From Planctomycetaceae bacterium (lineage in GTDB: Bacteria; Planctomycetota; Planctomycetia; Planctomycetales; Planctomycetaceae): a stretch of DNA of 64,000 nucleotides. Made by a program: the position numbers and the translations under genes. Location of the stretch: the NCBI GenBank assembly GCA_041398825.1, contig JAWKTX010000001.1:1023775-1087774 (forward strand), read 5' to 3'. The notes beneath the pieces are model-generated. The model worked only from the letters and a program-made list of their open reading frames with translations, did no database searches and was not told the DNA's origin. Positions 28,002 through 37,512 of this stretch are shown in pieces. How positions within the stretch are numbered: the stretch's first letter is position 1; every line of letters begins with the position of its first letter.

Positions 28002-28811
28002 CTATCGGACGGCAGATACCGGATCCCATTTGGCCGTATTGATGTCTGAAGGCACAATGTAAAGCTCGACACGGCGATTTCTCTGTCGAGCTGTTTCGGC
28101 AACCGACGCTTCAACCGGCTGAAACTCGCCATAGCCCATCGAAGCGATGCGTTCGGGGCTGACACCACGTTTAGTCAGCTCCAGAATGACGGCGTCGGCT
28201 CGATCCGTTGACAGGTGCCAGTTGGTCGGATGTTTTCGCGCGGTCTCTCCTCGAACGATCTGCTGATCGTCCGTATGACCGACAATCAGGATTTTCATTC
28301 CGAGGGCCGCTCCGGAATTCACTGTGGACGCGAAGTCGGCAATGATCGGTTCTGCTTCCGCCCGGATAGCGTCGCTGCCCAGATCGAACAGGATGTCCTG
28401 ACGGAATTTGTTCAGCCCGGTACCAGCATCGTAGATAAATCCATCAGGCGTCAGGTCCGCTCCGGGAATTCCGCCTGCCAGAAGCGGGTCCGTTCCCGTC
28501 AGTGCCCTGGCATATCGGTCGGTGAGCTCTCCGCGTTCAGCCAGCAGGTTTTCGACGCGCGCATTCGCGCTCTGTAACTGCGAATCTGTGTTGCTGAGGT
28601 TTTCTAACAGCATCTGTTTTTCTGATTCAGCGCTGGCCAGCATTTGCTGGGTCTGCATCTGAGATGACAACAGACGCTGGTTCTCGGCGTAAAGTTCGCG
28701 AGCATGTAATTGAGAGGCAGCCAGCTCATTCGTTGAGCGACCACCGAACAGACAACAGCCGGAGCTTGTTGCCAGCAATGCTGTAGCGATGCAAAGTTGA
28801 AGTGTTTTCAT
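28002..28811 (-). CDS. OmpA-family lipoprotein
   Basis: The protein has 269 residues from the ATG at 28811, chosen because a lipoprotein signal starts there (KTLQLCIATALLATSSGC, with the lipobox Cys after SSG) and GGATGAG lies just upstream. The frame is open to 29096 without signal-like sequence. A coiled coil covers about residues 30-100. The C-terminal OmpA peptidoglycan-binding domain shows ILIVGHTDDQQI and the RADAVILELTKRG and NRRVELYIVP signatures. It is probably an outer-membrane-anchored protein that holds peptidoglycan. Its start is about 15 bases from an in-frame MRFA alternative. Confidence 0.92.
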   Translation of the reverse strand: MKTLQLCIATALLATSSGCCLFGGRSTNELAASQLHARELYAENQRLLSSQMQTQQMLASAESEKQMLLENLSNTDSQLQSANARVENLLAERGELTDRYARALTGTDPLLAGGIPGADLTPDGFIYDAGTGLNKFRQDILFDLGSDAIRAEAEPIIADFASTVNSGAALGMKILIVGHTDDQQIVRGETARKHPTNWHLSTDRADAVILELTKRGVSPERIASMGYGEFQPVEASVAETARQRNRRVELYIVPSDINTAKWDPVSAVR

Positions 28812-29361
28812 TGCAAATCTCATCCGTGATTTGACGAAACCGAACCAGCAGGTGATCTGCCGCCAGAACCTGCGACAACAATCTTTGCTGTCGCCATTCC
28901 GGCGCGTTCGGACGCGGCTGTGGCAGAGGTTACCTGGCACGGTTAAGCATCCCGAGATCACCTTTGGTAGAAATGGCCAGATTTCAAAGACACGTCGGAC
29001 GGCATACCCTTTGGATGATCGTAAATCCGCAGATGCTGCCGAATACAGTCGTCCGACAAGCCTGTTTCTCACGAGGGGATACTTGCGAATCGGCAAAAAT
29101 GGCCAGTTCGCTGGAGCCCGCCTACGCCCGGTGGTTCACAGACAGCGGCAGATTCTTCAAAGAATGACCGCTGTGGGCAGGGGCTCGCCCGTCTGCATAC
29201 CTCCCATCTTGCTCGCAAACGGTGACACAGGTTTTGCGGATGCAATGTTGCAAGTCGGCGGGTTTTGCCTCCGTGCGCACGCGAGCTATGACACGTCCGG
29301 CGATGGAGACGCAGACAAGTCTGGCGTCAGTGGGACGCTTCCGTGAGATTCTTACGGTCGA
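28812..29361. other. Gene-free stretch upstream of the OmpA lipoprotein gene
   Basis: About 550 bases. An open frame of 171 codons on the + strand has no recognisable domain and looks like a shadow of GC-rich sequence. No terminator or RNA is recognised. Confidence 0.4.
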
Positions 29362-32300
29362 TTAATTGTCCGTTTTCGCAGCCGGCTGCTCGGCTGGAGC
29401 GGAATCCTGCGATTCGTTCTTCGGCTCACCCTGAGTCTGTGGCGTTTCGGCAGGCGTTTCTTCCAGAGCAGGCTCCGGGCTACGAACCGCAGGTTTGCCA
29501 GCTGTGTCCGGCGCAGCCGTCACGGAGCCTCCATCGGTGTTTGCGGAATTGTCAGCGAAAGCAACGAAATCGAAATCTTCCCACGGGGAATAGCTGTGTT
29601 CTTCAATGAACTTCAGCCCGTCTTTATCCATGAGTGAGAGATAGTACGATGCAAGATTTCGGCTTGCGGATTCTCCATCTTCGACAATGATTGCCTGAAG
29701 GATCAGTCGGGCAGCCTGGACGTTCCCGTCTTCGATATGGCAAAGTGCAATCAGGAATCGGACCTCAGATTCGGCTCGAGCCACTCCGGCAACCGGCAGT
29801 TGCAGGGAACTGAGGTGCCCGATCGGCCACTGTGAGATCATGGCCTGCGGCAGCAAATTCACTTCACTGGCAAGCGGGGCAGATAACAGAACGCCCCGGT
29901 ACGGTTCCGGAGAAGCCTTTGCCTGTTCGATTTCTTTCAGCTGAATGGACAGCATTTCGATGGCTGACTGGTAGTCGGCGATAGAAAGCTGACTGATGGC
30001 TCCTCCGAGGTGCCATTGCATCCCGGGGAATGCATCCGGCTGATCCCTCGCGATGCGAGCGAATGACGTGACAGAACGGTAGCCATTCTCAACATCGCCG
30101 GATTCCAGCAGCAAAGCCCCCATCAGGGTCTGTCCCATTGGATTTTGCTGCACAATGACGTCGTGGTCCTTCATGATTCCCAGGGCCTGAAGTGGGAAGC
30201 CGGCCTGAATCAAAGAAGAAGCCAGACCGATGATCGCGTTGCCCTTCTCCGTAGCATCTTCCGGCAGCGGGTTGGATTGCATCATCTCTTCCAGACGCTG
30301 CTGATTATCCTTCACAACGTCGGAAAGCGCATTACGAGTGTCACGCATCTCTTTGATGAGCGTTTCCTGTTGGATTGTCTTACGGCCGGATCCCTGCAAA
30401 GAAAGCCATTTCTCCAGGGCGGCCAATGCCAGGTCCTGTTTATTGCGGGACGAATACAACTGGTAAAGGATCCCCCAAACATCAACGTCGTCGGGATTTC
30501 TATTGAGCGACTGGCGAAGTGCCATCACGCTTTGCATGTACCGAAGTTCCTCCCGCGTGGAGGAACTGCCTTCAGGTTGAACGCCGGACAGGATGCCTTC
30601 GATATTGTTAATCTGCCGATAGCATTCACCGAGAAGGCGATACCCATAACTGTTTTGAGGGTCGGTGTAGAGAGACTGATTGAGTTCGCGGATGGCCAGC
30701 GTGGTGAGCGAAAGGCTCGCAATGACCTGGTCGAGCGACTGCATCTGGCCACCGGACAGTCGCAGATAATGTTCGGCCTGGCGAACGTGCTCGTCCTGGC
30801 TCGGCCGTTTTCGGTAGATCCATGTTTCGTAGAAATCGGGAGTTCTGGCAAAATCGACGCGCACAGCGGGCGTGCTTTCCGCCTCCTGAAACGCCTGAAC
30901 ACCGAATGCTGGAAGTTTTTTGGCTCGTTCTGCCTGGGGTAAGTCCGGTGAAACCCGCTCCAGAAATGCAGCTGACGGTCCCAGTTCGACAAGAAGCCAG
31001 TCCGGCCGCGTGGCGAGCATCTGGATTGACTGATAGTCAGGAACTCCGGGAGGAGCCAGACGCGGCATCATATGGGTGACGTTAAGTTCTTCGACGTACT
31101 GTGTCGCGGCCGCGAGCTCTTCTTCCTGCTTCTTCTTTTCCTCGTCTTCGATGGCTGGTTGAGGCGGACGCAGGTAATTTCGCAGGATCATGCGATGTCG
31201 AGCCGTAATGGAATCCGGATTGCTCATCCGTCCGAATGGAATAATCCGGCTGTCGATAGCACTCTTGCGTCCATGCCAGATCAGGATATCACCTTGATCG
31301 ATACGCGTATGAAGGATACGAGCGTCTTCCGGGATCTCCGCCAGTTGCTCGCCGATCGTGCGAATCGTTGTCTTGGTGTCTTCTTCGAATCCAAGTCCAA
31401 CAGGCGTATTGCCTGGCAGGCGACCTGCAACCACGCAAAAGCCCAGGAACGCGAATACGAATACAGTGACGGCCCTGCCACCGCGCGAAAACATCAGCTC
31501 TTTCGTGTCCACCGAATACTGAAGGTTGAAGTTGCGTCGATACCATCGCTGGATCACGGTTCCTGAAATCACCGCTGCTGTCAGCGCGGTGACTGGCAAT
31601 TCGTGTGTCGCATAGATCGCCAGCACAGAGAGTCCTGCCAGCATGAAAGCAAACCCTCGATCAGCAGCACTTTGCGACAGAATCAGGGCGATGACGGCGA
31701 TCAGAATAAGAGCAATTCCAGCGATTTGCGTGTGGTCAAACAGTGTAAACGCGTCGGGGTCAAGCATCGAGAAATAGTCGACGCGGTTATCGAAGCTGAC
31801 ACCAGCCAGTGAAGACATTAACGGGCGCTGCTCCTGCATCGTTGGATACTCAACTGAGTAAATGGATGTTGCAGAAAGCAGCGAATTCAATGGAAACGGA
31901 TTCAGCAGGAGAGCGGCGACTGCAAGAGCGGCTGCGAGACCCAGGCCCTGCCCCGCAGGCATTGTTTCTGGTGGCTTACCGGCATCAACAGCTGACTCGC
32001 GGCGGCTGCGCACAGTCATCAGACCGATCGCGTACAGCACTGTTGCAAGGGAGCCAATCCACGCGCGGGGATCAAGGTTTGCCCATACGGCGATCAGCAA
32101 AGGTAGTTTCCACGTAATGCCTTTGACCACTCCTTCGCGATGCTGATGCAGGATTGCCATCAGAATAACCATGCCCAGCAGAGTGATGATTTCGGTTGAT
32201 ACCGTGAAATCGCCGGAACAAGCGACTATGGCGAACACCGCGCAAATCGAATTCCACCAGGTGGGCATCTCCGGTACTGAGATTCGGGAGAGGATCCATG

Positions 32301-32829
32301 CGGTGATGGCCGCAAGCAAAGCCTTGAAAACAGAGAGTCCGGCGTCACCTGCTGCCGACCAGACAAGACTGGTCAGGTGATCGAATAACCAACTGAGATT
32401 GACGGCTGGTTTGCCTTCGGCCGAGAACGACAATGTATCGACTGCTGACGGCAGAAAACCGTCCGACTGCATTTGTTCGCCGGTCTTGATATGAACCAGC
32501 GTGCGTGTGTCGGACATTTTGCTGAATCCGAACAACAACGCCAGGAATATGGCCGCCCATCGAAGCATGAAATCGCCCCGAATCGCCTCTTCCTCAACCA
32601 GTTCCGGAGTCAATGGTTCGATGTCCGGAAGTTCATCTTCCAGTTGGGGCGTCGTCGTGACTGAGGTCTCGGCAGTGACCGAATCACTCGATGTCTCTTC
32701 GGAAGATGCCGAATTTGCTGACACCGCAGACGCGTCGGGCTCTGGTGCCTCCGCATCCTGGGCCCCGGTGGGTTCAGCTCCGTTGAGGGAAGACTGTTCG
32801 TCAGCTGGCTTTTTCTGTTCGTCGGACAC
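29362..32829 (-). CDS. Large polytopic membrane protein with TPR-like C-terminal domain
   Basis: The protein is about 1155 residues from the GTG at 32829 (GAGAG upstream); the frame is open 12 codons further to 32865. An acidic, Ser/Thr/Glu-rich N-terminus of about 85 residues is followed by roughly ten hydrophobic segments to about residue 480. Next is a soluble part with SAIDSRIIPFG, and then TPR-like helical repeats (for example DLALAALEKWLSLQG). The C-terminal tail is Pro/Glu/Gln-rich and ends in AAKTDN. The membrane part is reminiscent of the planctomycete glycosyltransferase-like membrane family, but no catalytic motif is visible, so no function is assigned. No neighbour helps. Confidence 0.85.
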   Translation of the reverse strand: MSDEQKKPADEQSSLNGAEPTGAQDAEAPEPDASAVSANSASSEETSSDSVTAETSVTTTPQLEDELPDIEPLTPELVEEEAIRGDFMLRWAAIFLALLFGFSKMSDTRTLVHIKTGEQMQSDGFLPSAVDTLSFSAEGKPAVNLSWLFDHLTSLVWSAAGDAGLSVFKALLAAITAWILSRISVPEMPTWWNSICAVFAIVACSGDFTVSTEIITLLGMVILMAILHQHREGVVKGITWKLPLLIAVWANLDPRAWIGSLATVLYAIGLMTVRSRRESAVDAGKPPETMPAGQGLGLAAALAVAALLLNPFPLNSLLSATSIYSVEYPTMQEQRPLMSSLAGVSFDNRVDYFSMLDPDAFTLFDHTQIAGIALILIAVIALILSQSAADRGFAFMLAGLSVLAIYATHELPVTALTAAVISGTVIQRWYRRNFNLQYSVDTKELMFSRGGRAVTVFVFAFLGFCVVAGRLPGNTPVGLGFEEDTKTTIRTIGEQLAEIPEDARILHTRIDQGDILIWHGRKSAIDSRIIPFGRMSNPDSITARHRMILRNYLRPPQPAIEDEEKKKQEEELAAATQYVEELNVTHMMPRLAPPGVPDYQSIQMLATRPDWLLVELGPSAAFLERVSPDLPQAERAKKLPAFGVQAFQEAESTPAVRVDFARTPDFYETWIYRKRPSQDEHVRQAEHYLRLSGGQMQSLDQVIASLSLTTLAIRELNQSLYTDPQNSYGYRLLGECYRQINNIEGILSGVQPEGSSSTREELRYMQSVMALRQSLNRNPDDVDVWGILYQLYSSRNKQDLALAALEKWLSLQGSGRKTIQQETLIKEMRDTRNALSDVVKDNQQRLEEMMQSNPLPEDATEKGNAIIGLASSLIQAGFPLQALGIMKDHDVIVQQNPMGQTLMGALLLESGDVENGYRSVTSFARIARDQPDAFPGMQWHLGGAISQLSIADYQSAIEMLSIQLKEIEQAKASPEPYRGVLLSAPLASEVNLLPQAMISQWPIGHLSSLQLPVAGVARAESEVRFLIALCHIEDGNVQAARLILQAIIVEDGESASRNLASYYLSLMDKDGLKFIEEHSYSPWEDFDFVAFADNSANTDGGSVTAAPDTAGKPAVRSPEPALEETPAETPQTQGEPKNESQDSAPAEQPAAKTDN

Positions 32830-33101
32830 GCGCCATCTCTCGCTTACAATTTGGGGAATGGGCACGTATGGATGGGATTGCCCCTCCAGTTCATGCCCAT
32901 TTCAGTCAATTCGGCAGTCACCCTGCCGCGCAGCGGTACTCTGAAGCTTGGGAGCTTAGCATTACGGTTCCCGGTTCGCCTCATTGACCATCAAAAGAGG
33001 TACGACAAGCGCTGCTTCTTCGTTGGCCCAATCTTACGACCCGACCCGCAGCGTCCGAATTCTGCGGGATTTATGGGTTCGTGCGACTCTGAGGGACGCG
33101 A

Positions 33102-33842
33102 TTATTCGCGTTTGTGGCTCAAAAGCCACGAGTACAACTCGGGAGTTGCGTAGGTAGCGGACCAACAGTTGTGCCCGATGTGTTCCATGGTGGTGAAACG
33201 AATTTTCGTGCCTCCGGCAGCTCGGATTGCATCGACCATCTCTACAGACTTCGAGAAGGGAACGGCACTGTCCTGATCGCCATGAAAGACCCAGATAGGC
33301 AGTGCCTTCAGGGCGTCAGCATCTTCCGGCTTTCCACCGCCGCAGACCGGAACAACTGCTGCGAATCGGGAAGGATGATCGGCAGCCAGTCGCCAGGAAC
33401 CGTAGCCTCCCATGCTGAGTCCCGTCAGATAAACACGATTCTGGTCTACGTGATAGTTGCTGCCGATATGGTCGAGCAACTCGACGAGTCGTTTCTGCTG
33501 CACTTCAGAGGACCATGCATCGTCGCGAGGGCATTGTGGTGAAACAAGAATGAAAGGAAACTGCTTTCCTTCGGCGGCCATCATCGGTGGACCCCATTTG
33601 GCAACCAGAGACAGGGGACCATTGCTTTCTCCGCGACCGTGCAGGAAAAGTACAAATGGCAGCTTTGCAGCAGATGGGTCGTAGTCTTTGGGAAGATAAA
33701 TCAGATAAGAAATGGAGCCACCGTCATTGGTAGCCAGTGTGGCTTCCACCTGCTGGCCGACGGCTGTTGTCAGCTTCTCCTGCGCATTTGCAGTTGCAAG
33801 ACAGGACAAAGCGGCAAGCGAATATGCGATCAGGCGGTTCAT
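33102..33842 (-). CDS. Secreted alpha/beta-hydrolase (esterase, feruloyl esterase/phospholipase-like)
   Basis: The protein has 246 residues. A signal peptide (MNRLIAYSLAALSCLATANA) is followed by an alpha/beta-hydrolase fold. The catalytic triad candidates are Ser in GLSMGGYGSW, Asp in FHGDQDSAVPF and His in EHIGHNCW. The region LPFVLFLHGRGESNG holds the oxyanion loop. It is close to the planctomycete family annotated as esterase or dienelactone-hydrolase-like, probably acting on polymers outside the cytoplasm. The next gene upstream ends just 3 bases from its start, so they may be co-transcribed. Confidence 0.92.
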   Translation of the reverse strand: MNRLIAYSLAALSCLATANAQEKLTTAVGQQVEATLATNDGGSISYLIYLPKDYDPSAAKLPFVLFLHGRGESNGPLSLVAKWGPPMMAAEGKQFPFILVSPQCPRDDAWSSEVQQKRLVELLDHIGSNYHVDQNRVYLTGLSMGGYGSWRLAADHPSRFAAVVPVCGGGKPEDADALKALPIWVFHGDQDSAVPFSKSVEMVDAIRAAGGTKIRFTTMEHIGHNCWSATYATPELYSWLLSHKRE

Positions 33843-33845
33843 TGT

Positions 33846-34436
33846 TCAGCGTTCCTTTAAGACCATGTCGATGCACATAACAGCGCCGAGGATCAGGCCT
33901 CGGATTGGGTTATCCCGCGGCACAGAATCCGAGATTTCCAGAATGTAGTTGTCGGCTGATGTAAAAAGCTCTTTGCCCAGCCCCGCCCACTTCTTGGTAA
34001 CGCGAGCCAGTTCGACGTCGTCCGCCCTGAAACTGAAGTCCCAGCCCGTCCATTTTCCTTTGAGCGTGCAAAGAGTCTGGTCGTCCGGGCCAAGGACATT
34101 GAATGCACCACCGATTGAGAAGAGCTTCTGTTTGAAGCCACCGATTTTCTGGCCATGATCGTCGTGGACATCAACCTTTGAAAGGAACAGTGAAATCCCG
34201 CGTGAGACGTTTAAGACGGGTTCCCCGGATGGTGTCGCCAGTTCAATGGCGAACGGCGTCATGGTCTTGTATTCGGAGAAACGAAACAGTCGCGTCAACG
34301 CTCCAAGATTTGGTTCTCGGCATTCGATGAGCAATTCACCTGTTTCGGGGGCGAATATGTCAAAGTTGTTGGCCGCCTTGAACATGGCAACATGCTCTTT
34401 GACGAGATACAGATTGTGGTTCAGGACGGGGTGCAT
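33846..34436 (-). CDS. Phospholipid scramblase / LURP-one-related family protein
   Basis: The protein has 196 residues. The tubby/scramblase-like barrel is suggested by NFDIFAPETGELLIECREP, ALTRLFRFSEYKT and DFSFRADDVELARVTKKW. Bacterial members are soluble proteins of unknown role, and the eukaryotic name should not be taken as function. There is no signal peptide. The C-terminal LILGAVMCIDMVLKER is a mildly hydrophobic helix. It lies 3 bases from the esterase gene on the same strand. Confidence 0.8.
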   Translation of the reverse strand: MHPVLNHNLYLVKEHVAMFKAANNFDIFAPETGELLIECREPNLGALTRLFRFSEYKTMTPFAIELATPSGEPVLNVSRGISLFLSKVDVHDDHGQKIGGFKQKLFSIGGAFNVLGPDDQTLCTLKGKWTGWDFSFRADDVELARVTKKWAGLGKELFTSADNYILEISDSVPRDNPIRGLILGAVMCIDMVLKER

Positions 34437-34480
34437 TCACCCGAGCTCCGTTGGAGTATCGTTTCCGGGTTTGATTGGAA

Positions 34481-35626
34481 TTACAGGATCGAAGGTCCTT
34501 TGACCTGGATTCCTTTGAGTCGCATCTTGAGCTCTTCGACGTTGGGGGAGATTTCGAAGGCAGCTTCCCGACTGATTATTTCCCTTGTCACGAAGTCGTA
34601 CAGGCTGTCATTAAACAGCTGCATTCCTTCGTCCTTGCCAATCCGGATTGCGGACCATAGCTTTTCGTCAGCTTCTTCCATGACAAGTTTACGTACTGTG
34701 GGATTGAAGCTCATGATTTCCACAATGGGCACGCGTGGCGGCACGTCAACAATCGTCTTCAACAGTTTCTGGCCCACGATGCATTTGAGGTTCATCGCCA
34801 TGCTGGCGCGGATGGCTCTGTGCATGTCGAACGGGAACAAGTCCAGAATACGCGAAATTGTTCCGGGTGCTCCCGGAGCGTGAATCGTTCCGAAAACGAG
34901 GTGCCCTGTTTCTGCCGCATGAATTGCGGTTTCGAACGTTTCACGGTCTCGCATTTCACCCACCAGCATGATGTCAGGGTCTTCTCGAACCGCGTGTTTC
35001 ATGGCGACGTGAAAGTCGATGACATCCTGACCAATTTCTCGCTGATTGATCAGGCATTTGTCGGATGTGTAGATAAACTCGATCGGGTCCTCGATCGTCA
35101 GAATGTGTTTATTCATGTTGCGGTTAATCCAGTCCAGCATCGACGCAATCGTCGTACTTTTTCCGGACCCCGTCACACCGGCAAGCAACACCATCCCCTG
35201 GTCGTATTTACAATGGTCAACCATACAGGGGGGAAGAAACAGCTTTTCGAACGGTGGAATCGACCGCTCGATCTTTCGGGCGACCATACCGACTTTTCCA
35301 AGCTGAGTCAGCAGGTTGACGCGGAATCGCCAGGGATCGTTGTCCAGTGCGACGACCTTCGAAAAGTCCGCACCGCCGTCCCGGTGAAAAATGTCCAGGT
35401 TACGCTGATCCATCATCGGAAACGTCAGTTCAATCATCTGACTTTCGGTAATGGGCGGCATCTCCAGTTCTTTCAAACCGCCTCGAATGCGGAAGATGGG
35501 TGGCCGCCCGACCTGCAGATGGATGTCGGAACATTTGTGTTTGATGGCCAATCGAAAAATCTTGTCAACCTCCAGATCTTTTCGGGGGTCGAAGGTTGAT
35601 TTCTTCCAGTCAGCAATCAACACCAT
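34481..35626 (-). CDS. pilT: PilT-type ATPase (type IV pilus retraction)
   Basis: The protein has 381 residues. The N-terminal PAS-like domain has KHKCSDIHLQVGRPP. Walker A is G150-VTGSGKST (Lys156). The Asp box is around TIEDPIEFIY, Walker B is in DIMLVGEMRDRETFETA, and the His box is in HLVFGTIHAPG. PilT-type ATPases retract type IV pili and give twitching motility. No other pil gene is nearby. The C-terminal tail is longer than in enterobacterial PilT. Confidence 0.93.
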   Translation of the reverse strand: MVLIADWKKSTFDPRKDLEVDKIFRLAIKHKCSDIHLQVGRPPIFRIRGGLKELEMPPITESQMIELTFPMMDQRNLDIFHRDGGADFSKVVALDNDPWRFRVNLLTQLGKVGMVARKIERSIPPFEKLFLPPCMVDHCKYDQGMVLLAGVTGSGKSTTIASMLDWINRNMNKHILTIEDPIEFIYTSDKCLINQREIGQDVIDFHVAMKHAVREDPDIMLVGEMRDRETFETAIHAAETGHLVFGTIHAPGAPGTISRILDLFPFDMHRAIRASMAMNLKCIVGQKLLKTIVDVPPRVPIVEIMSFNPTVRKLVMEEADEKLWSAIRIGKDEGMQLFNDSLYDFVTREIISREAAFEISPNVEELKMRLKGIQVKGPSIL

Positions 35627-35938
35627 GGGAAGTCACTCCGGTCGCTCTGAAACAATTACGCTGGTCGATACTCTCACGACAGGATTGCCGTGCAGCTTTT
35701 GGAAACGAGGCGGAAGTGTAACCAGGTTTCATGCCGGGCAACAATCAGTACAAAACGAATGTTGCGACCTGAGGAAAAGTTGCCACGGATCGGGTTCATG
35801 AGTTCATGGATGAGTTTCGCAGGTTCGGCAACAGCACCCATCGGCTTGACCCAGGCTACTGTCAGAGTTCTGATACGGGCCTTATCGGATGCATTTTCCA
35901 GCGGGTTCGTCCCGCAGTCAAATACAGGAAGCAGATGA
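35627..35938. other. Intergenic region between divergent pilT and SDR genes
   Basis: The stretch is 312 bases. It must hold both promoters; I cannot point to a convincing -35/-10 pair. No RNA or repeat is seen. Confidence 0.4.
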
Positions 35939-36751
35939 ATGACGGGCAATTTGTTCAACCTGACCGGCGATGTTGCGGTTGTAACTGGGGGTACCGGCGT
36001 ACTGGGCGGCAGCATGGCGGAAGCGTTGGCGTCAGCTGGAGCCCGTGTCGCTATCCTCGGTCGGAATGAAGAGCGTGGCCACGCACGCGTCAAAGCAATT
36101 GAAGCAGCTGGCGGTACAGCCATGTTTCAGTCAGTGGATGCGTTGTGTGTCGATTCTCTGACGGAGGCCCGAGATCAGATCAACAATCAACTGGGGCCGG
36201 TCAGCATTCTCGTCAGCGCTGCTGGGGGAAATCGTCCTGACGCAACGTTGCCTCCCGGATCGGATTTCTGCAAGTTGCCGAAGGAAGCCTGGAATGGCGT
36301 CTTTGATCTGAATCTGGTCGGCGGTTCTCTGTTGCCATCGCAGGTATTTGGAGAAACTATGCTGGCGCAGGGCAAAGGAAGCATTATCAACATCGCCTCC
36401 ATGTCCGGCATGATTCCGCTGTCACGCGTTGTCGCCTACAGCGCGGCGAAGGCAGCAGTGATCAACCTGACGATGTTTCTGGCACGCGAATGGGCAACGA
36501 AAGGTGTTCGCGTGAATGCCATCAGTCCGGGCTTCTTTCCTGCCGAACAGAATCGGGCGCTACTGTTCCGGGATGACGGGTCATACACCGAACGCGGCGG
36601 TCAAATCATCGGGCATACACCAATGGCTCGCTTCGGAAAGCCGGAAGAACTTTCCGGCGCTGTCGTTTGGCTGGCGTCTGACAAGGCCTCGTCTTTCGTA
36701 ACAGGACAGAACATTGTCGTTGACGGTGGTTTCTCCTCAACAACCATCTGA
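35939..36751 (+). CDS. SDR-family oxidoreductase (D-mannonate oxidoreductase-like)
   Basis: The protein has 270 residues. The Rossmann glycine motif TGGTGVLGGSMAE, the SAAGGN loop and the catalytic Tyr-x-x-x-Lys (YSAAKAA, preceded by the Ser of IASMSG) are present. The C-terminal VVDGGFSST is usual for SDR. The FNLTGDVAVVTGG start and the PADRLG-like tail (RFGKPEELSGAVVWLASD) resemble the SDR enzymes annotated as mannonate oxidoreductase in planctomycetes. The exact substrate is inferred. The ATG is at 35939, with AGGAAG upstream. Confidence 0.9.
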   Translation: MTGNLFNLTGDVAVVTGGTGVLGGSMAEALASAGARVAILGRNEERGHARVKAIEAAGGTAMFQSVDALCVDSLTEARDQINNQLGPVSILVSAAGGNRPDATLPPGSDFCKLPKEAWNGVFDLNLVGGSLLPSQVFGETMLAQGKGSIINIASMSGMIPLSRVVAYSAAKAAVINLTMFLAREWATKGVRVNAISPGFFPAEQNRALLFRDDGSYTERGGQIIGHTPMARFGKPEELSGAVVWLASDKASSFVTGQNIVVDGGFSSTTI

Positions 36752-36897
36752 GTCCGTCGGCCGCAGATACGCAGCGGAGCCCTGGCGATTCGATCCATAC
36801 CTGGCCTGAGCGAAATGCCGTTCGGGCCAGGTCAGTGGAAGACGCCTGGAAGTCGCAAATCCCATTTCAATGATGTTGCGAAGCACCTTTGTTCATG

Positions 36898-37512
36898 TCA
36901 GGGCGTTATCCATCGGCGTGTTTTTGAAATGATGTCAAAGTAGGCTCTGATATTTCCGTTTCGTGAAAGATGCAGCCAGTCCGCGTTTTGTACCTGAAAA
37001 ATGATGACCGCAAAGTTGCGGCGCCCGCCTTGAACTTCATCGCGTGTTGGAATGCGCCCCCGGACATTCTCCGGCAGGTTAACATTCGACGCCGCGGTTT
37101 CCGTACCGGGTGCCAGTAGGCCAAGGTACGCTCTCAGTGTTTCCGGCGCAGCTGTCGACCAGACAGTGTCCGCAACGGAATCGGTGGTGTGAATTGTGCA
37201 GACGCCACAAAGCTGCAATTGGACCCCCAGCGCCTGGTCGTAGAACAACAGTGAAGCTCGGGGATCTGCCTGAATCTGCGCGACCTTTGCCGAACGTATA
37301 TCCGTGTGAAACCAGAGCGTCTTCTCGAAGACATCGACCTTTCTGAGAACGAGCGTTCTCTGTTTTGCGCCGATCGGTGATGTCGTTGCCATCACGGGTA
37401 GCCTCCACGGGTGGTCGCGATCATCGACTGCAGCAGAAAGATGTCGCCAGCAGTCCTGTTCAATGATGTGCAAATCGTTCACCATGCGGAAGGGTTGAGT
37501 TTCTACAGACAT
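36898..37512 (-). CDS. Pyridoxamine 5'-phosphate oxidase-like FMN-binding protein
   Basis: The protein has 204 residues. It has the split-barrel start (MATTSPIGAKQRTLVLRKVD), the FMN-binding stretch WFHTDIRSAKVAQIQADPRASLLFYD, and a C-terminal ADWLHLSRNGN. This pattern matches the Alr4036/FMN-binding branch, not classic PdxH. The cellular role is unknown. Its start overlaps the start of the divergent nagA-like gene by two bases if both upstream ATGs are used. Confidence 0.9.
   Translation of the reverse strand: MSVETQPFRMVNDLHIIEQDCWRHLSAAVDDRDHPWRLPVMATTSPIGAKQRTLVLRKVDVFEKTLWFHTDIRSAKVAQIQADPRASLLFYDQALGVQLQLCGVCTIHTTDSVADTVWSTAAPETLRAYLGLLAPGTETAASNVNLPENVRGRIPTRDEVQGGRRNFAVIIFQVQNADWLHLSRNGNIRAYFDIISKTRRWITP

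Noticed and set aside
28831..29346. 171-codon open frame upstream of the OmpA lipoprotein
   Set aside because: No domain, odd composition (Arg/Gln/Cys-rich), and it lies opposite the open extension of the lipoprotein frame.
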